64,000 nt of DNA from Debaryomyces hansenii CBS767 (Eukaryota > Ascomycota > Pichiomycetes > Serinales > Debaryomycetaceae): the NCBI RefSeq assembly GCF_000006445.2, contig NC_006046.2, forward strand, positions 1,542,297-1,606,296, written 5' to 3'. The first letter of the stretch is position 1. Each line of letters begins with the position of its first letter. The notes beneath the pieces were generated by a model. That model searched no databases and had not been told where the DNA came from. It saw only the letters and a list, made by a program, of their open reading frames with translations. Made by a program: the position numbers and the translations under genes. Below, in pieces: positions 10,193 to 20,648 of the stretch.

Positions 10193-10861
10193 TTAAAAAA
10201 TAGTAGGGTCCCTAATATCTAAATCGCCTTGAATGATGTTGTAACTCTTTCCAAAAGTCTTGGTATTATTCAAGGTTTGTACAATAACACGAGCGACATC
10301 AACTCTATCGATAGAAGAGTCTAAACCTTCGTTTGGGCCTATTATTCTAATTTTTCCGGTGCCTTCATTATTGGTCAATGAAGAGGGCTTCAATATTGTA
10401 AAATCCAAATCATTTTGAAATTCATTCATCAAAATCCTATCAGCAAAGTGCTTAGCAATGTAATAATTACGAAGAGGTGATTTTGCGAAATATTCTCTAT
10501 CATCAGCATGAAGCGCGCTTATAAGTACTAACCTACGTACACTAGCAATACGTGCAGCTTCGAATGTCTTAACAGCACCATCTAAATCAACTTGTAATAG
10601 ATTTTTACCACCAGATCCTGCAGTAAAAACTACGGCATCATGACCCTCAATTACCTTCGCAATGTCTTTTACAGAGGCATTATCGAGCGTCAAATGCACA
10701 GAGGTTATTTGACTGGATATGTTAGATATAGTTTTTTCTTGTTCTGTCGATCTAACAACAGCTGTGGGATTCAAGTTGGAACTTACAAGTTCTTTGAGAA
10801 GAAGCTTTCCTATTTGACCAGTTGCACCAAAGACAATAACGTTCTTTACTAAGGATGACAT
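10193..10861 (-). CDS. NAD(P)-binding SDR-like protein, YMR090W type
   Basis: This 222-residue atypical short-chain dehydrogenase has the nucleotide-binding motif G12-ATGQIG-18 in VIVFGATGQIGKLL, and YYIAKHFAD as the active-site-like Tyr-x3-Lys. It belongs to the NAD(P)H-binding group that includes yeast YMR090W, whose substrate is unknown. I place the start at the ATG at 10861; the frame extends three codons upstream only to a TTG. It converges with the hexose transporter. Confidence 0.82.
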   Translation of the reverse strand: MSSLVKNVIVFGATGQIGKLLLKELVSSNLNPTAVVRSTEQEKTISNISSQITSVHLTLDNASVKDIAKVIEGHDAVVFTAGSGGKNLLQVDLDGAVKTFEAARIASVRRLVLISALHADDREYFAKSPLRNYYIAKHFADRILMNEFQNDLDFTILKPSSLTNNEGTGKIRIIGPNEGLDSSIDRVDVARVIVQTLNNTKTFGKSYNIIQGDLDIRDPTIF

Positions 10862-11209
10862 ATTATACAATTAAACTTTCAAATTAATAAGTAATTGATA
10901 CGAGATAACTCAAAATTTGTTGATTAGTAGGAAAAGTAAGAAATATTAGAAAAGATAAGAACTATTAGAAATCAAGGAGAACTATATCAGTGGCGCGTAT
11001 GCAGGATTATTTTAATGTGGCTTTTCTTTGTCTCTAAATGCTACTCTTGAACGGATTGAGAAGATTCGTTGCAGTGATGGAGCAACTTTAAAGGTTATTA
11101 ATTTCATTACGAAATACTTCTTATTGCAAAGCAAAAAATACGTACTATAAAAGGATATCTATGTGCTATATAAAACGATTGAATGCCCACTTGACATATA
11201 GCCTTTGTA
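10862..11209. other. Intergenic region, SDR promoter and permease terminator
   Basis: These 348 bases sit between two minus-strand genes. The side next to 10862 should be the promoter of the SDR. I see AT-rich sequence and no clear motif or RNA gene. Confidence 0.35.
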
Positions 11210-12796
11210 CTATTTAGCTATCTCAATTTTATCTATTGAATACGATTTTCTACTTTCATTCTCTTCAATTATATCTTCCTGTTCTTGTTGCGACCTAACA
11301 ATTCTAATTTCAGGTCCTATAAATGTGATCAAGAGCACATATCCGAAAACACATCCCATGAATATGGCCATGACCTTACCATAATTGAAAACATCTTCTC
11401 CTTTTTCTGGTAACGGAAATCTCTCGCCGATAGTAGACTCTATGGTAGATGAAGCGGATGAAGCAAGATTACCTAGCTGATAGGCAATACCAACGATAAA
11501 TGATCTGTATTCGTAGGCAGGGGTACTAAGTTCACTTAAATGGATCGGAATCACTCCGAAAGCACCTTGAACTCCGAATTGCAAGAAGAAAACGGCGGCA
11601 TTTACACCTCCATTTGTAACGAACGCCCAAGGATAAATTAAGGCACCTCCTAAAATACAACAAACAATAATAGAAAGTCTTCTGCCAAGAAAGTTTGAAA
11701 AATGGCCCATTACAATACCTCCTAATATTGCCCCTAAATTAGCAACACAGTTTGTGACAGTAGATTTATCGTCACTGAATTCTAATTGTTTCTTTAAAAA
11801 GGTGGGGTATAAATCTTGGGAACCATGAGACATAAAATTGAATCCAGCCATGAGTAAAACCATGTAGACTAACATTAGCCAATAATATTTTAATACTTTA
11901 GCAGCTTTTTTCTCGAAAGATTGAGTTTTCTCACCTGAAGACTCTTGTATTGTTTCTTCTAACTTTTTCTTCTGGTACGCATCCGTTTGAGGCAACACAA
12001 CTCTGGCCATTATAATCAAAACAGATACACCTGCGGCAAACCAAAACTGTGCTCTCCATGATTTTGAAGTTGTATCAGCAATTGCTCTAGTAAAAATAAC
12101 CGCTAATAAATACCCCAAAGCATAACCTTGTTGCAATACCCCAGAAATAAATCCCTTTGCTTGTATTGGACAATCATCTAAAGCTGTGGCAGTTGCATTG
12201 CCGTATATTCCCCCCATAACAATACCAAATAATGCCCTAACTCCTAAAAACTGTTTAAAAGTTCCTATGAACCCAGTACCAACTTGTAACATACACATTA
12301 AAATCAAATTGGCAACAAATGGCCATTTTGAACCATATTTGTCACCAAGATATCCAAAAATGAAAGCCCCAACCGTTCTCAACATTAAAACTAAAGTAAT
12401 CCCCCAGGTAATCAGACTCACATCAGTATTCAAATCTTGGGCTAATTTGTCCACGTTAAGAGAAACTGTAAAGAAATCAAAACTATCCCATGTCCATGCG
12501 GCTAACCCTGAAAGAATGAATAACCACTGTTTAGCAGGAATATCTTTGATAGCGGGAAACGGATTCAATAAATCCCTGTTGGCTAGCATGTATTCCTTAG
12601 TTGGTAACAATTCTGTGAATCTAGTTTTTATGTAATTATTGATAGATCCTGTAGAGAAACTTGGGGCTCTCAAAGGAGCCTGTTCAGGTTCAGTGCTTTT
12701 ATGGTACTTCTGTTCCTGTTCGACATTATCTATGGATCGTTCCATATCTTCACTAGAAGGTCTAAACAAAGAATTAGAAGAAGAATTTCTAGACAT
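11210..12796 (-). CDS. JEN-type monocarboxylate/proton symporter
   Basis: This 528-residue MFS permease takes up lactate, pyruvate or dicarboxylates with protons. The signature of the JEN family, N-x2-S-H-x-S-Q-D-x3-T, is present exactly at residues 320-332 (NFMSHGSQDLYPT). The N-terminal 90 residues are hydrophilic and Ser-rich, followed by WDSFDFFTVSL in helix 1 and GYLGDKYGSKWPF as the inter-helix loop. The basic C-terminal tail is cytosolic. JEN genes are repressed by glucose through Mig1, and a Mig1-like site lies upstream. Whether it is a Jen1 (mono-) or Jen2 (dicarboxylate) type cannot be settled by eye. Confidence 0.93.
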   Translation of the reverse strand: MSRNSSSNSLFRPSSEDMERSIDNVEQEQKYHKSTEPEQAPLRAPSFSTGSINNYIKTRFTELLPTKEYMLANRDLLNPFPAIKDIPAKQWLFILSGLAAWTWDSFDFFTVSLNVDKLAQDLNTDVSLITWGITLVLMLRTVGAFIFGYLGDKYGSKWPFVANLILMCMLQVGTGFIGTFKQFLGVRALFGIVMGGIYGNATATALDDCPIQAKGFISGVLQQGYALGYLLAVIFTRAIADTTSKSWRAQFWFAAGVSVLIIMARVVLPQTDAYQKKKLEETIQESSGEKTQSFEKKAAKVLKYYWLMLVYMVLLMAGFNFMSHGSQDLYPTFLKKQLEFSDDKSTVTNCVANLGAILGGIVMGHFSNFLGRRLSIIVCCILGGALIYPWAFVTNGGVNAAVFFLQFGVQGAFGVIPIHLSELSTPAYEYRSFIVGIAYQLGNLASSASSTIESTIGERFPLPEKGEDVFNYGKVMAIFMGCVFGYVLLITFIGPEIRIVRSQQEQEDIIEENESRKSYSIDKIEIAK

Positions 12797-12958
12797 TTAA
12801 ACACAGTGCTTTCTATAATGAACAGTAAAAGAAGTTGGAAGAATTTAACGTGAAAATTTTCAAGTATTTTCTAACTACTGCAAAAATTTCCTGTCAGCTA
12901 TGAGTCTCATCTGGTGAGTCGCATTAATTTTTCGAAGTGACACATTATTGACATCGGT

Positions 12959-12968
12959 AAAAGTGGGG
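12959..12968 (+). promoter_or_regulatory. Mig1-like site upstream of JEN-type gene
   Basis: AAAAGTGGGG fits the yeast Mig1 consensus (four A/T, then S-Y-GGGG). It lies about 165 bases upstream of the permease start, in an otherwise gene-free stretch of 704 bases (12797-13500). A second GTGGGG is at about 13045. Glucose repression of JEN genes is known in other yeasts; its use here is inferred. Confidence 0.4.
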
Positions 12969-13500
12969 CTCTCGAGGGGAAATGCGCAAAACCTTTTTTC
13001 CTTTTTGACACATTGAGGAAATTCAGTAAATAGTTAAAAAGTTAGCTGAGTGGGGTATTATACTATACTATATGACAGAAGCAAGAATTATTTTTTGACA
13101 GCCGGTAGCCGGAAGTTGAATATTTAGTGATCTTGAGCTATGAATGTCAGTTGATAGATATGAGAGCTCCATTTCTATCCAAAGCAGTTTGGGTTCTTTC
13201 TTTAAGGAGTTTGGGGAGTCAAAAATTTATTTCTGGAGATGAAACTTGCTGAGTTAACATTTTGCTAGCTTCGTTTCTATATATGACATTGTAGTATTAT
13301 TAAGATGTTCTAAAGATACGAATATTTTGATCAAATAACTAAACGATCAGATCTATAACATTATTAGTAGTCAGCTACTACAATAATATATCTAACTTCA
13401 AATCATAATTTAAATGCAGATCTGTCTTTAAAGAATAAAGTAAAGTAGTCGCTGTTTATACCTGGAGGTTGCTTACCTTTTCTTCAATATTTAAAGTTAC

Positions 13501-15174
13501 TTATTCGAAGTGCTCCGTCAGAAAATTCTCCTTTTCGGAGCTATCAATATCAATAATTTGTTTTTCACGTCCAACCTGCTTATCAACTTGCTCAATCTTT
13601 ATTCTCTTAAAATCAGCTTCTGATTTCGATGCTAACCAACTATCATTTGCAAATAAATAATCGATGTCTTCCAAAGTCCTGTTAGCAGTTTCTGGACAGA
13701 ATAAGTATACCAAAGCAAGTGAAATAAAATTACATGCCCCAAATATATATAGTGTCTTTTCTCCAATCTTACTGAACATGATGGGACATAAAAGCGTTAA
13801 CCAACCATTCCCAATAGACCACCCAACGACACCAAATGCATTTCCTTGGGCTCTAACTTTTAATGGGAATATCTCAGTAGGATAAAGCCATGGAACAGCT
13901 AACCATGTTGCTCCAAAAATAGAGGTGTAAATAAACACAAAACTTGCGGCTGCAGCACCATAAGATGAATTTTTTGGATTCTTTTGTTGAAGCTTTGAAA
14001 AGCCTCCCGCCAAAAACATCGATATTCCTTGCCCGATGGCTCCCCAAAATAATGTGAATCTTCTACCAAATCTATCAACGGTAAAGAAATTGATCAATGT
14101 AGATAAACAGTAGAATATGTTGTTAACTCCACTTAACCAGGCCGATTTTCGAGTTCCAAATCCAGCTTGCTTGAATATCTCTGGTTGGTATACAGTAACA
14201 CCAGCAATTCCAACCCATTCTTGGAAAATTTGCATCCATATAACTATTTGTACACGTCTTGCAATATGGAGTGTTTTAGCTTTAGCAGATTTCTTGCTAT
14301 CTTTATCAGGGAAATAACCGAGAAACATGCGCCAATAGCTTGAAGATAAAGCAGACTCTTGTTCAAATCTCATGGCACCTACAATTTCCGCAAACTCTTG
14401 ATTACCTCTTTCTACGCCTCTCATATTAAGAAGGATTCTTTTCGCGTGATCCTCTTCACCATTTTTAACAAGCCATCTTGGTGACTCAGGAAAGAACCAA
14501 ACAATGCCAAGTAACACAAGCAAGGGAATGATTTGAAAAGCAATTGGAAATCTCCACTGGAATGCAGAAAACCCGCTGTCAATATAACTTAAGCCGTATT
14601 CCAACCAGTATGCAACGCAAACACCAAAAATGTTCAAAGTGAACTCTATTGCTATAAATGCACCTCGAGATGTATGCTCCGCAGTCTCAGAAGAATAAAC
14701 AGGAACTACAGCATTAAGTATACCAGTACCGATACCATTAACAAATCTGGCACCACACATCCAGGACATTTGCTGTGCAGCACATTGCAATGCTGCCCCA
14801 AATATAGCAATTAATGCACCGAGTGCAATGGCTTTAATTCTACCATGACGGTCAGAGAATAAACCTCCAAAAACGCATCCAACGAGCGTACCGAAATAGT
14901 AAATCGCGACGATACCACCTTGTCGCGTTGAATTGGTAACAGTCACATCTCCATTTTCATTGAAATACCCGTACTTCATCTTTTCCACATAATCTGGGGA
15001 TGTATTAACACCTGCCATCATACCTTGATCATAACCAAAAAAGAAGATAGCAAGTGCTGACAACGCAACCACGCAATGTGTCAACTTCTTTCCCTTAACC
15101 TTATTCTCGAGCAAGTATTTCTCTGGTATTGTAAATTTCATTACGAACCCGCTATAATTGAAAATACTGTTCAT
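13501..15174 (-). CDS. MFS sugar/polyol porter
   Basis: This 557-residue, 12-helix sugar porter has FFFGYDQGMMAGV in helix 1, FSDRHGRIKAI as the inter-helix loop, FFPESPRWLVKNGEE near residue 230, VDRFGRR and the end motif PETANRTLEDIDYLF. The form of helix 1 and the NTSPDYV loop are nearer to the Stl1-like and high-affinity sugar/proton symporters than to Hxt proteins. The substrate (sugar, glycerol or another polyol) is not decided. An in-frame second Met at residue 12 (MKFTIPEKY) is an alternative start. The frame is intact. Confidence 0.85.
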   Translation of the reverse strand: MNSIFNYSGFVMKFTIPEKYLLENKVKGKKLTHCVVALSALAIFFFGYDQGMMAGVNTSPDYVEKMKYGYFNENGDVTVTNSTRQGGIVAIYYFGTLVGCVFGGLFSDRHGRIKAIALGALIAIFGAALQCAAQQMSWMCGARFVNGIGTGILNAVVPVYSSETAEHTSRGAFIAIEFTLNIFGVCVAYWLEYGLSYIDSGFSAFQWRFPIAFQIIPLLVLLGIVWFFPESPRWLVKNGEEDHAKRILLNMRGVERGNQEFAEIVGAMRFEQESALSSSYWRMFLGYFPDKDSKKSAKAKTLHIARRVQIVIWMQIFQEWVGIAGVTVYQPEIFKQAGFGTRKSAWLSGVNNIFYCLSTLINFFTVDRFGRRFTLFWGAIGQGISMFLAGGFSKLQQKNPKNSSYGAAAASFVFIYTSIFGATWLAVPWLYPTEIFPLKVRAQGNAFGVVGWSIGNGWLTLLCPIMFSKIGEKTLYIFGACNFISLALVYLFCPETANRTLEDIDYLFANDSWLASKSEADFKRIKIEQVDKQVGREKQIIDIDSSEKENFLTEHFE

Positions 15175-16254
15175 TTGTTTTTCAGAAAATTAGGTTACCT
15201 TATATGCTTTGATTTTGATTTTCTGTATTGCGGCGTTATCTGTAAATAAGGTTTAACTCGTATTGTGGAGTTATTATTTTTGTTCTGCTTCTAATTATTT
15301 GCCCCATCCCTACACCTCAACATCCCCACATCGTATACTGCATCACCAGCAGAGTAATATACATACATCCATTTTTATTATTGAATAATAGGCTAACCAA
15401 TCAGCTTTAGTTTTGTTGAAACTGCAAGCCGTACTACAAGCTTTTAACTCGGGTGGCCCTTGTTCTAGCCGACAATTCATCCGGCCGAATTTGATGTATG
15501 GGGGAATTGGGGGAATTATAGAAGCATACTTGCGTGAACAAAATATTGCTCGGTTAGATTGAAGCCGGGAAACTCTCTCTTTAATTCCGACTTATGCATC
15601 GATATGGACTTTAAGTATATTGTTTAGTAAAGTTCTTTAAAGGTTGAATTAATCACCATAATAATTACGTTTCCGATTTGCTGCGAAAGTTATGCCATAT
15701 TGCGGTTATTTAGAAGAACCGCTTTTCAAGGAAAATAATCAAGTCTGGCAAGAAGTGCATTGGTTTGTCTGAATACATTATATGATTTAGTTATATCTAC
15801 TCTGCCTATGTTTATGGCTCATCATACGGCCATGGTTATCGGTAAATCTACGATATCTTTAATGAAGAATATGTTATAGAATTTGAATTGGTCAACTTTG
15901 TATCCTGATACCAGACGTTATCTGTTGTTATATGGAAAAATTGAAAGGAGAAGGGACTTATGTGAATATACCCATCAAATAGGCGCCAAAAAAAAAACCG
16001 ATAATTATTTCGGTTGAATAAGGATTAGATTAAATCACACAAAACTATGCATTTTAAAAGGCTAATCGTTAATACTGCATATTGTATAACTTATCTTATT
16101 CTTCCTGAAAGGTCCTATCGCGCTAACGTTATCTAATCAGCTGCAATTCATGTACGATGAACTATCCAACAACGTATTATATAACTATATATAATATACT
16201 ACTAGCAAAATGAAATGAAAATCCTCGTAGATATATTTAATTTTACCAGGCATT
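15175..16254. promoter_or_regulatory. Divergent promoter of sugar porter and GABA-type permease
   Basis: This is a long gene-free stretch of 1080 bases. It holds a telomere-like unit (15305-15326, listed separately) and two GATA-type sites read as TTATC at 16091-16095 and 16129-16133, 120-165 bases before the permease ATG. GATA factors drive nitrogen-catabolite genes such as UGA4 in yeast, so these two could matter. A TA-rich tract at 16177-16200 may serve as TATA. Confidence 0.35.
15305..15326 (-). repeat. Interstitial telomere-like unit
   Basis: The minus strand reads GGG, then ATGTTGAGGTGTAGGG, then ATG: one full 16-base unit with the start and end of its neighbours, as expected from a tandem array. 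I remember this unit as the Debaryomyces hansenii telomere repeat, but I cannot check that here. It sits between divergent genes rather than at a chromosome end, so it may be a relic of telomere healing or a binding site for a Rap1-like factor. Confidence 0.45.
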
Positions 16255-17967
16255 ATGTCCAAAATTAGTCCATTACTTTCAAGAGAAGAAATAATTGAAC
16301 AGACTCGATCTAACAAGCTGTTTTACAATAATACTCAAAATGTGGAAGAACCAAAAATTAATGCTTTATTATCTAATTCAGATGAACAATTATTAGCAGA
16401 AATTGGATACAAACCAGAGTTAAAGAGGCATTTTTCGTTGTTTCAAGTGTTTGGTATATCCTTCAGTATAATGGCCATCTTACCGCTGATTCTGAGTATT
16501 CTTGCGGACGGATTAACTGGTGGACCTGCTGGTTGCTTTTGGGGTTGGGTTATTTCTTCAATGTTTATTCTTACAATTGGAGTTTCCATGTCGGAGAATG
16601 GAAGTTCGCAACCCACCTCAGGGGGTTTATATTACTGGACTAATTTCTATGCTCCAGCGCGGGCAAAGACAGTTATATCTTACTTGATAGGGAACACTAA
16701 TTCAATTGCATTAATTGGAGGTTTGTGTTCTGTCGATTACGGATTTGCACAAGAATTATTGAGTGTTATTGTTATAGCAACGGATGGTGAATTCAATATT
16801 ACTGCTGCTAAGACCTATGGGGTATTTGTTGCTTGTGTTTTATCTCACATCATTCTTACATGTGCTTCGTCAAAAAACTGTGCCTGGCTACAGACGTCGC
16901 TGGTCGTTCTAAATACCACTATTGTGGTCTTATTTTTGGTTGCTCTACCGATCGGTGCTAAAGGAAATTTTAAAACTGCAAGTTATGTCTTCACAGAATT
17001 TAACAACTTTTCAGATTGGCCATCTGGCTGGACCCAGGTATCATCTACATGGTTGCTGGGTATATGGACCCTTGGTGCATTTGACTCCGTGATTCATATG
17101 TCAGAAGAAATTCCTCTGGCTTCAACTGCTATACCCATTGGGATAATAGGCTCTTTGTCTGCTTGTATTATTTTGGGAATTGCTGTAATGCTTGTTACTT
17201 TATTTTGTATACAAACAAATGATATTGAAGGTCATATTATCGGATCAAAATTGGGTCAACCGATGGCTCAGATCATTTACGATTGTTTGGGGAAAAAATG
17301 GGCAATATCGTTCATGATACTAATTGCAATTGGCCAATTTTTAATGGGTGCATCTATTTTAACGGCCATATCTCGTCAAATTTGGGCATTTTCTAGGGAT
17401 AATGGATTACCGTTTTCTTCTTGGATTAAAAAAGTTAATGTGAAGTTATCAGTTCCAATTAGAGCTGTCTGTTTCGGAGGTTTTGGAGCTATTTTGATAG
17501 GCCTATTATGCTTGATTGGACCTACGGCTGCGAACGCATTGTTTACTTTATATATTGCTGGTAATTATGTCGCTTGGGGTACTCCAACATTTTTGAGATT
17601 GACTTTTGGAAGAAATAAATTTCAGCCAGGAAAGTTTTACTTGGGGGGGGTTTTTTCACCTCTTATAGGTTGGACTTCAACGGTATTTATTCTATATACT
17701 GTCGTGATGGTGATGCTACCTTCCACCAAGTATCCTGATAAAGAAACAATGAACTATACTTGTATCATTACCCCTAGTGTTTGGATCTTTTCATTAGTGT
17801 ATTATAAAATATATACACATAAGCATTACCATGGGCCTCAGAAGACAGTACATGTTTCAGATTGTGCAAGTGAAAACGGTATGGATCGGATTTATACGAT
17901 CTTGGATGGAGTTGAGGTAAATTCAGACAAGAAATCGAGAACATATGAAAAGCTTGATTTTGCATGA
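16255..17967 (+). CDS. GABA/polyamine-type amino acid permease (UGA4/DAL4-like APC family)
   Basis: This 570-residue, 12-helix permease of the APC superfamily has a hydrophilic start with LLAEIGYKPELKRHFSLFQ, then FSISFSI-type helix 1 and GGPAGCFWGW (about 91-100). HMSEEIPLASTAIP near residue 281 is the substrate-loop signature of the fungal GABA permease group, and ILTAISRQIWAFSRDNGLPFS is the conserved helix 8 region. Two CTG codons at residues 78 and 80 lie where relatives have Ser (LPSIxS), which supports serine decoding. It likely imports GABA, choline or polyamines. The frame is intact. Confidence 0.88.
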   Translation: MSKISPLLSREEIIEQTRSNKLFYNNTQNVEEPKINALLSNSDEQLLAEIGYKPELKRHFSLFQVFGISFSIMAILPLILSILADGLTGGPAGCFWGWVISSMFILTIGVSMSENGSSQPTSGGLYYWTNFYAPARAKTVISYLIGNTNSIALIGGLCSVDYGFAQELLSVIVIATDGEFNITAAKTYGVFVACVLSHIILTCASSKNCAWLQTSLVVLNTTIVVLFLVALPIGAKGNFKTASYVFTEFNNFSDWPSGWTQVSSTWLLGIWTLGAFDSVIHMSEEIPLASTAIPIGIIGSLSACIILGIAVMLVTLFCIQTNDIEGHIIGSKLGQPMAQIIYDCLGKKWAISFMILIAIGQFLMGASILTAISRQIWAFSRDNGLPFSSWIKKVNVKLSVPIRAVCFGGFGAILIGLLCLIGPTAANALFTLYIAGNYVAWGTPTFLRLTFGRNKFQPGKFYLGGVFSPLIGWTSTVFILYTVVMVMLPSTKYPDKETMNYTCIITPSVWIFSLVYYKIYTHKHYHGPQKTVHVSDCASENGMDRIYTILDGVEVNSDKKSRTYEKLDFA

Positions 17968-18237
17968 TTTTCCTTTGAAATGCCATTACTTGATTAGATT
18001 GATGGATTATTTAATTGTATCATTGGGATAAAGTGGAAGTTTTAAATTATTCTCTAAAGAAGAAGTTTACACTCAAGTTGTCAATTCAAATTTGTTACTT
18101 GGTCGACATATAAGATCGTTTTATCGCAAATTCGTAAGATTTTTTAAATTTTGCAATATTTGAATTTTGTACAAAGTGTTTATTTATAAATTTTATTATC
18201 TATATTAACATGTATCTAATCTAATAACATATATAAA

Positions 18238-18690
18238 TCACGAGGATCGGCATTTACCCATTGGAATCCTCTTATACCGAGCTTCCTTCATTGTCAAAGG
18301 ACAATCATCAGAAATTTCTGTATCAATATATTCTGGAGAAATCGAATTTACTCTAGCAAACTTCGCCTAGAGATTTGGCTAAATGAATTACACCTGCTTT
18401 AGCCTCATTGTAACATGCCTGTCCTTGTGGAAGATTCACAATGTGTCCTGCTATTGACCCAATAAAAATTAAGTTGCCAGTGCCTTGTTTTCTAAATACT
18501 TCGCCAACAGCTCTAGCACAATGGTAAGCACCATTGAAGTCAGTGTCAGTGACATCTTACTTGGCTGGAATACCTAAATTGGAATCATAACGTACAAAGT
18601 ACCTAAGTCCCAAGAGTTTTAGCAACAGCATAACTAGCTTGTTTGTGAACTTAACATTAACTTCTCTTTTAATTCTTCAGCTACGATGTC
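18238..18690 (-). pseudogene. Broken short-chain dehydrogenase (SOU1/sorbose reductase-like)
   Basis: Read on the minus strand, the middle of an SDR is clear at about 18555-18375. It has DFNGAYHCARAVGEVF, the serine-bearing strand NLIFIGSIAGHIVN, and the active-site Y-x3-K in QACYNEAKAGVIHLAKSL. These match the Sou1/L-xylulose-reductase-like family of yeasts. In-frame stops interrupt it before and after this core, the N-terminal nucleotide-binding part is lost, and the C-terminus ends early after IPMGKCRSS. It is a decayed copy next to the TauD-type gene. Confidence 0.75.
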
Positions 18691-18784
18691 AAAATAAATT
18701 CTCATGAAAGCTCATATGTCACAAAAGAATAATATCATATCATATAAATAATAATTTTTACTCAACATTCTAAATAAGACATAC

Positions 18785-19966
18785 TTAAGTCAAATTTTGA
18801 TATTCATTAAGGGCTTCATCTCGACTTGAACTATTTGCATCCAAATACGGGCGCTCGCCAATTCCTACCGTTCTCACACCAGTACGTTCGAAAGCATCAT
18901 TGAAATAATCATTAGTAGCAGTATGGTATACAGATCTGTTATCCCAAATTGCCACGTCGTTCTTATTCCAGCGAAATCTTACTTGAATATCATGACTACC
19001 ATATAATAATTCACTGAGGTAATCTTTAATAAGTGCACTTTCTGAATCAGAAAGACCATTAATAGAAGTAAAGTGATGCCCTATACTAAATATAGACTTC
19101 CACCCAGTGACGGGATTAGTACGCACAAGAGGATGGACTGCCGTTAATTCGTCACCTACATTCTCCGGTGCACCCCTTACTCCAGAATAGATTTCAAACT
19201 TGCCTTCAGAGGCCTTTTTAAATCCCGGTTGAGAATACACTCCAGTCAATGTTTCAAGGTAGCTGCGAAATGTAGGTGTTAACTTTTCGTAAAGGGCGTA
19301 GCCACTTGCCCAAAGAGTATCACCACCTGTAGGAGTCGATTCAACAATTTTAAGGACCGCATAATCTGACGTAACTGGTTCAAAAGTTATATCACTGTGC
19401 CAACCTTCACCGCTTCTCTTGCCACGCGTAAAATTCTTGATATACAATTCTTTACTAAGTTTAGAAGAGATTATAGATACTTCTGGATCGGTCTCCTCAG
19501 AATCATCGTCTTTAAAAAATCCTCCTGCTGGTGCTGTTGGATGGATATGAAGTCCAGACGTTTTCGGTTTATGGGTTAATTTTCCGAGTTCGTCAGCGAG
19601 GATCTTCTGTTCTTCGACAGTAATATCCTGATTTCTAAAAAATACCACTCCACGGCGAGAAACGGTAATAGCAAGATCTTGTAGTTTCTTCTTATCCTTA
19701 AGGATATCACTAATTTTAGCAGTCGGATATTCTCTACCTATCTGTGGTGTTATCTCATCAAATTCATATTCACGGTCAAGGTCTCCTGAAGGTTCAAGAT
19801 AAAGAGTACTCGGCTGATATGAAGGACCTTCCTTATACTTTTCAGCATATGGCGAGCTCCCATTATTTTTCTTAGTAGTGTTCTTGAAAGTATTCTTTTG
19901 AAGAATACTATATTTTGGGGCATCATTTTTTGGAGCTTTCGTTGTTTCTATACTGGTGGGAGACAT
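18785..19966 (-). CDS. TauD-type sulfonate/2-oxoglutarate dioxygenase, JLP1-like
   Basis: This 393-residue Fe(II)/2-oxoglutarate dioxygenase would release sulfite from alkyl sulfonates or sulfate esters. Iron ligands are H190 and D192 in GEGWHSDITFE and H348 in SVYHTATNDY, with R361/R365 near the end as 2-oxoglutarate contacts. The stretch STPTGGDTLWASGYALYEKL is typical of the TauD family. Length is close to yeast Jlp1 (about 412). Jlp1-type genes serve sulfur scavenging. Neighbours are a broken SDR and an NmrA-like gene, with no clear operon-like relation. Confidence 0.88.
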   Translation of the reverse strand: MSPTSIETTKAPKNDAPKYSILQKNTFKNTTKKNNGSSPYAEKYKEGPSYQPSTLYLEPSGDLDREYEFDEITPQIGREYPTAKISDILKDKKKLQDLAITVSRRGVVFFRNQDITVEEQKILADELGKLTHKPKTSGLHIHPTAPAGGFFKDDDSEETDPEVSIISSKLSKELYIKNFTRGKRSGEGWHSDITFEPVTSDYAVLKIVESTPTGGDTLWASGYALYEKLTPTFRSYLETLTGVYSQPGFKKASEGKFEIYSGVRGAPENVGDELTAVHPLVRTNPVTGWKSIFSIGHHFTSINGLSDSESALIKDYLSELLYGSHDIQVRFRWNKNDVAIWDNRSVYHTATNDYFNDAFERTGVRTVGIGERPYLDANSSSRDEALNEYQNLT

Positions 19967-20648
19967 TATAACTTATTATACTATATATATATATATTGAA
20001 GTTTATTGTAAAACAACATACTTCCTCTCCTTAAATATGTTGTATTCCAAGAACTGTGGCATACAATTAATAAGTATATTTGCCTATCCTTTACTGTGCT
20101 GACATATTTAGGTGTCAATTGGGTATTTAAACAATACAATTGCGAAAACCACCTAAATGATTAAATATGTGTCGCTCTTTTACCTCACTATATTCTTTTT
20201 TGGTGTATAAATATGATAGAATTCAAAAAACATATCCGAAAGGCGTGAGTGCGTACTTAAAATGTTTTGTGGTGGATACTATGTGGCTTGTTCGGAGCCA
20301 CAAATTATGTGTAATTACTATTCTCTGTCCCTGGGTGCATTCTAATTTTGTAGTAGCCAAAAAAATAAGTCTAACGTTTTATCAAGTGTCAAACTCGCTA
20401 TCTATCGGCATTAAAATTCATAATTTATCATATTGTCCATAAATCTTTTCCTTATGTACACTATGTTTAAGCATTATAGTCTCCCAAATTTTATATGAGA
20501 ACACAGATAATTATAATACCAATATATACTAGTAAAGGGGTACATTATTTGTCTTTCATATCTACATTAAGAGTCTACAAACTATAATAGGAACCATGTA
20601 TAATATTATTCAAACAACTTAAGTTTACGGGTTTCGCAGTCTAAAAAC
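19967..20648. other. Intergenic region upstream of TauD-type gene
   Basis: These 682 bases hold the TauD-type promoter, with a TA tract at about 19981-19996, and the terminator of the NmrA-like gene. A 91-codon plus-strand frame at 20167-20442 has no recognisable feature and I do not call it a gene. Confidence 0.35.

Noticed and set aside
12186..12635. 149-codon plus-strand frame
   Set aside because: It lies fully inside the JEN-type permease on the other strand, whose family signature is clear; the plus frame has no recognisable feature.
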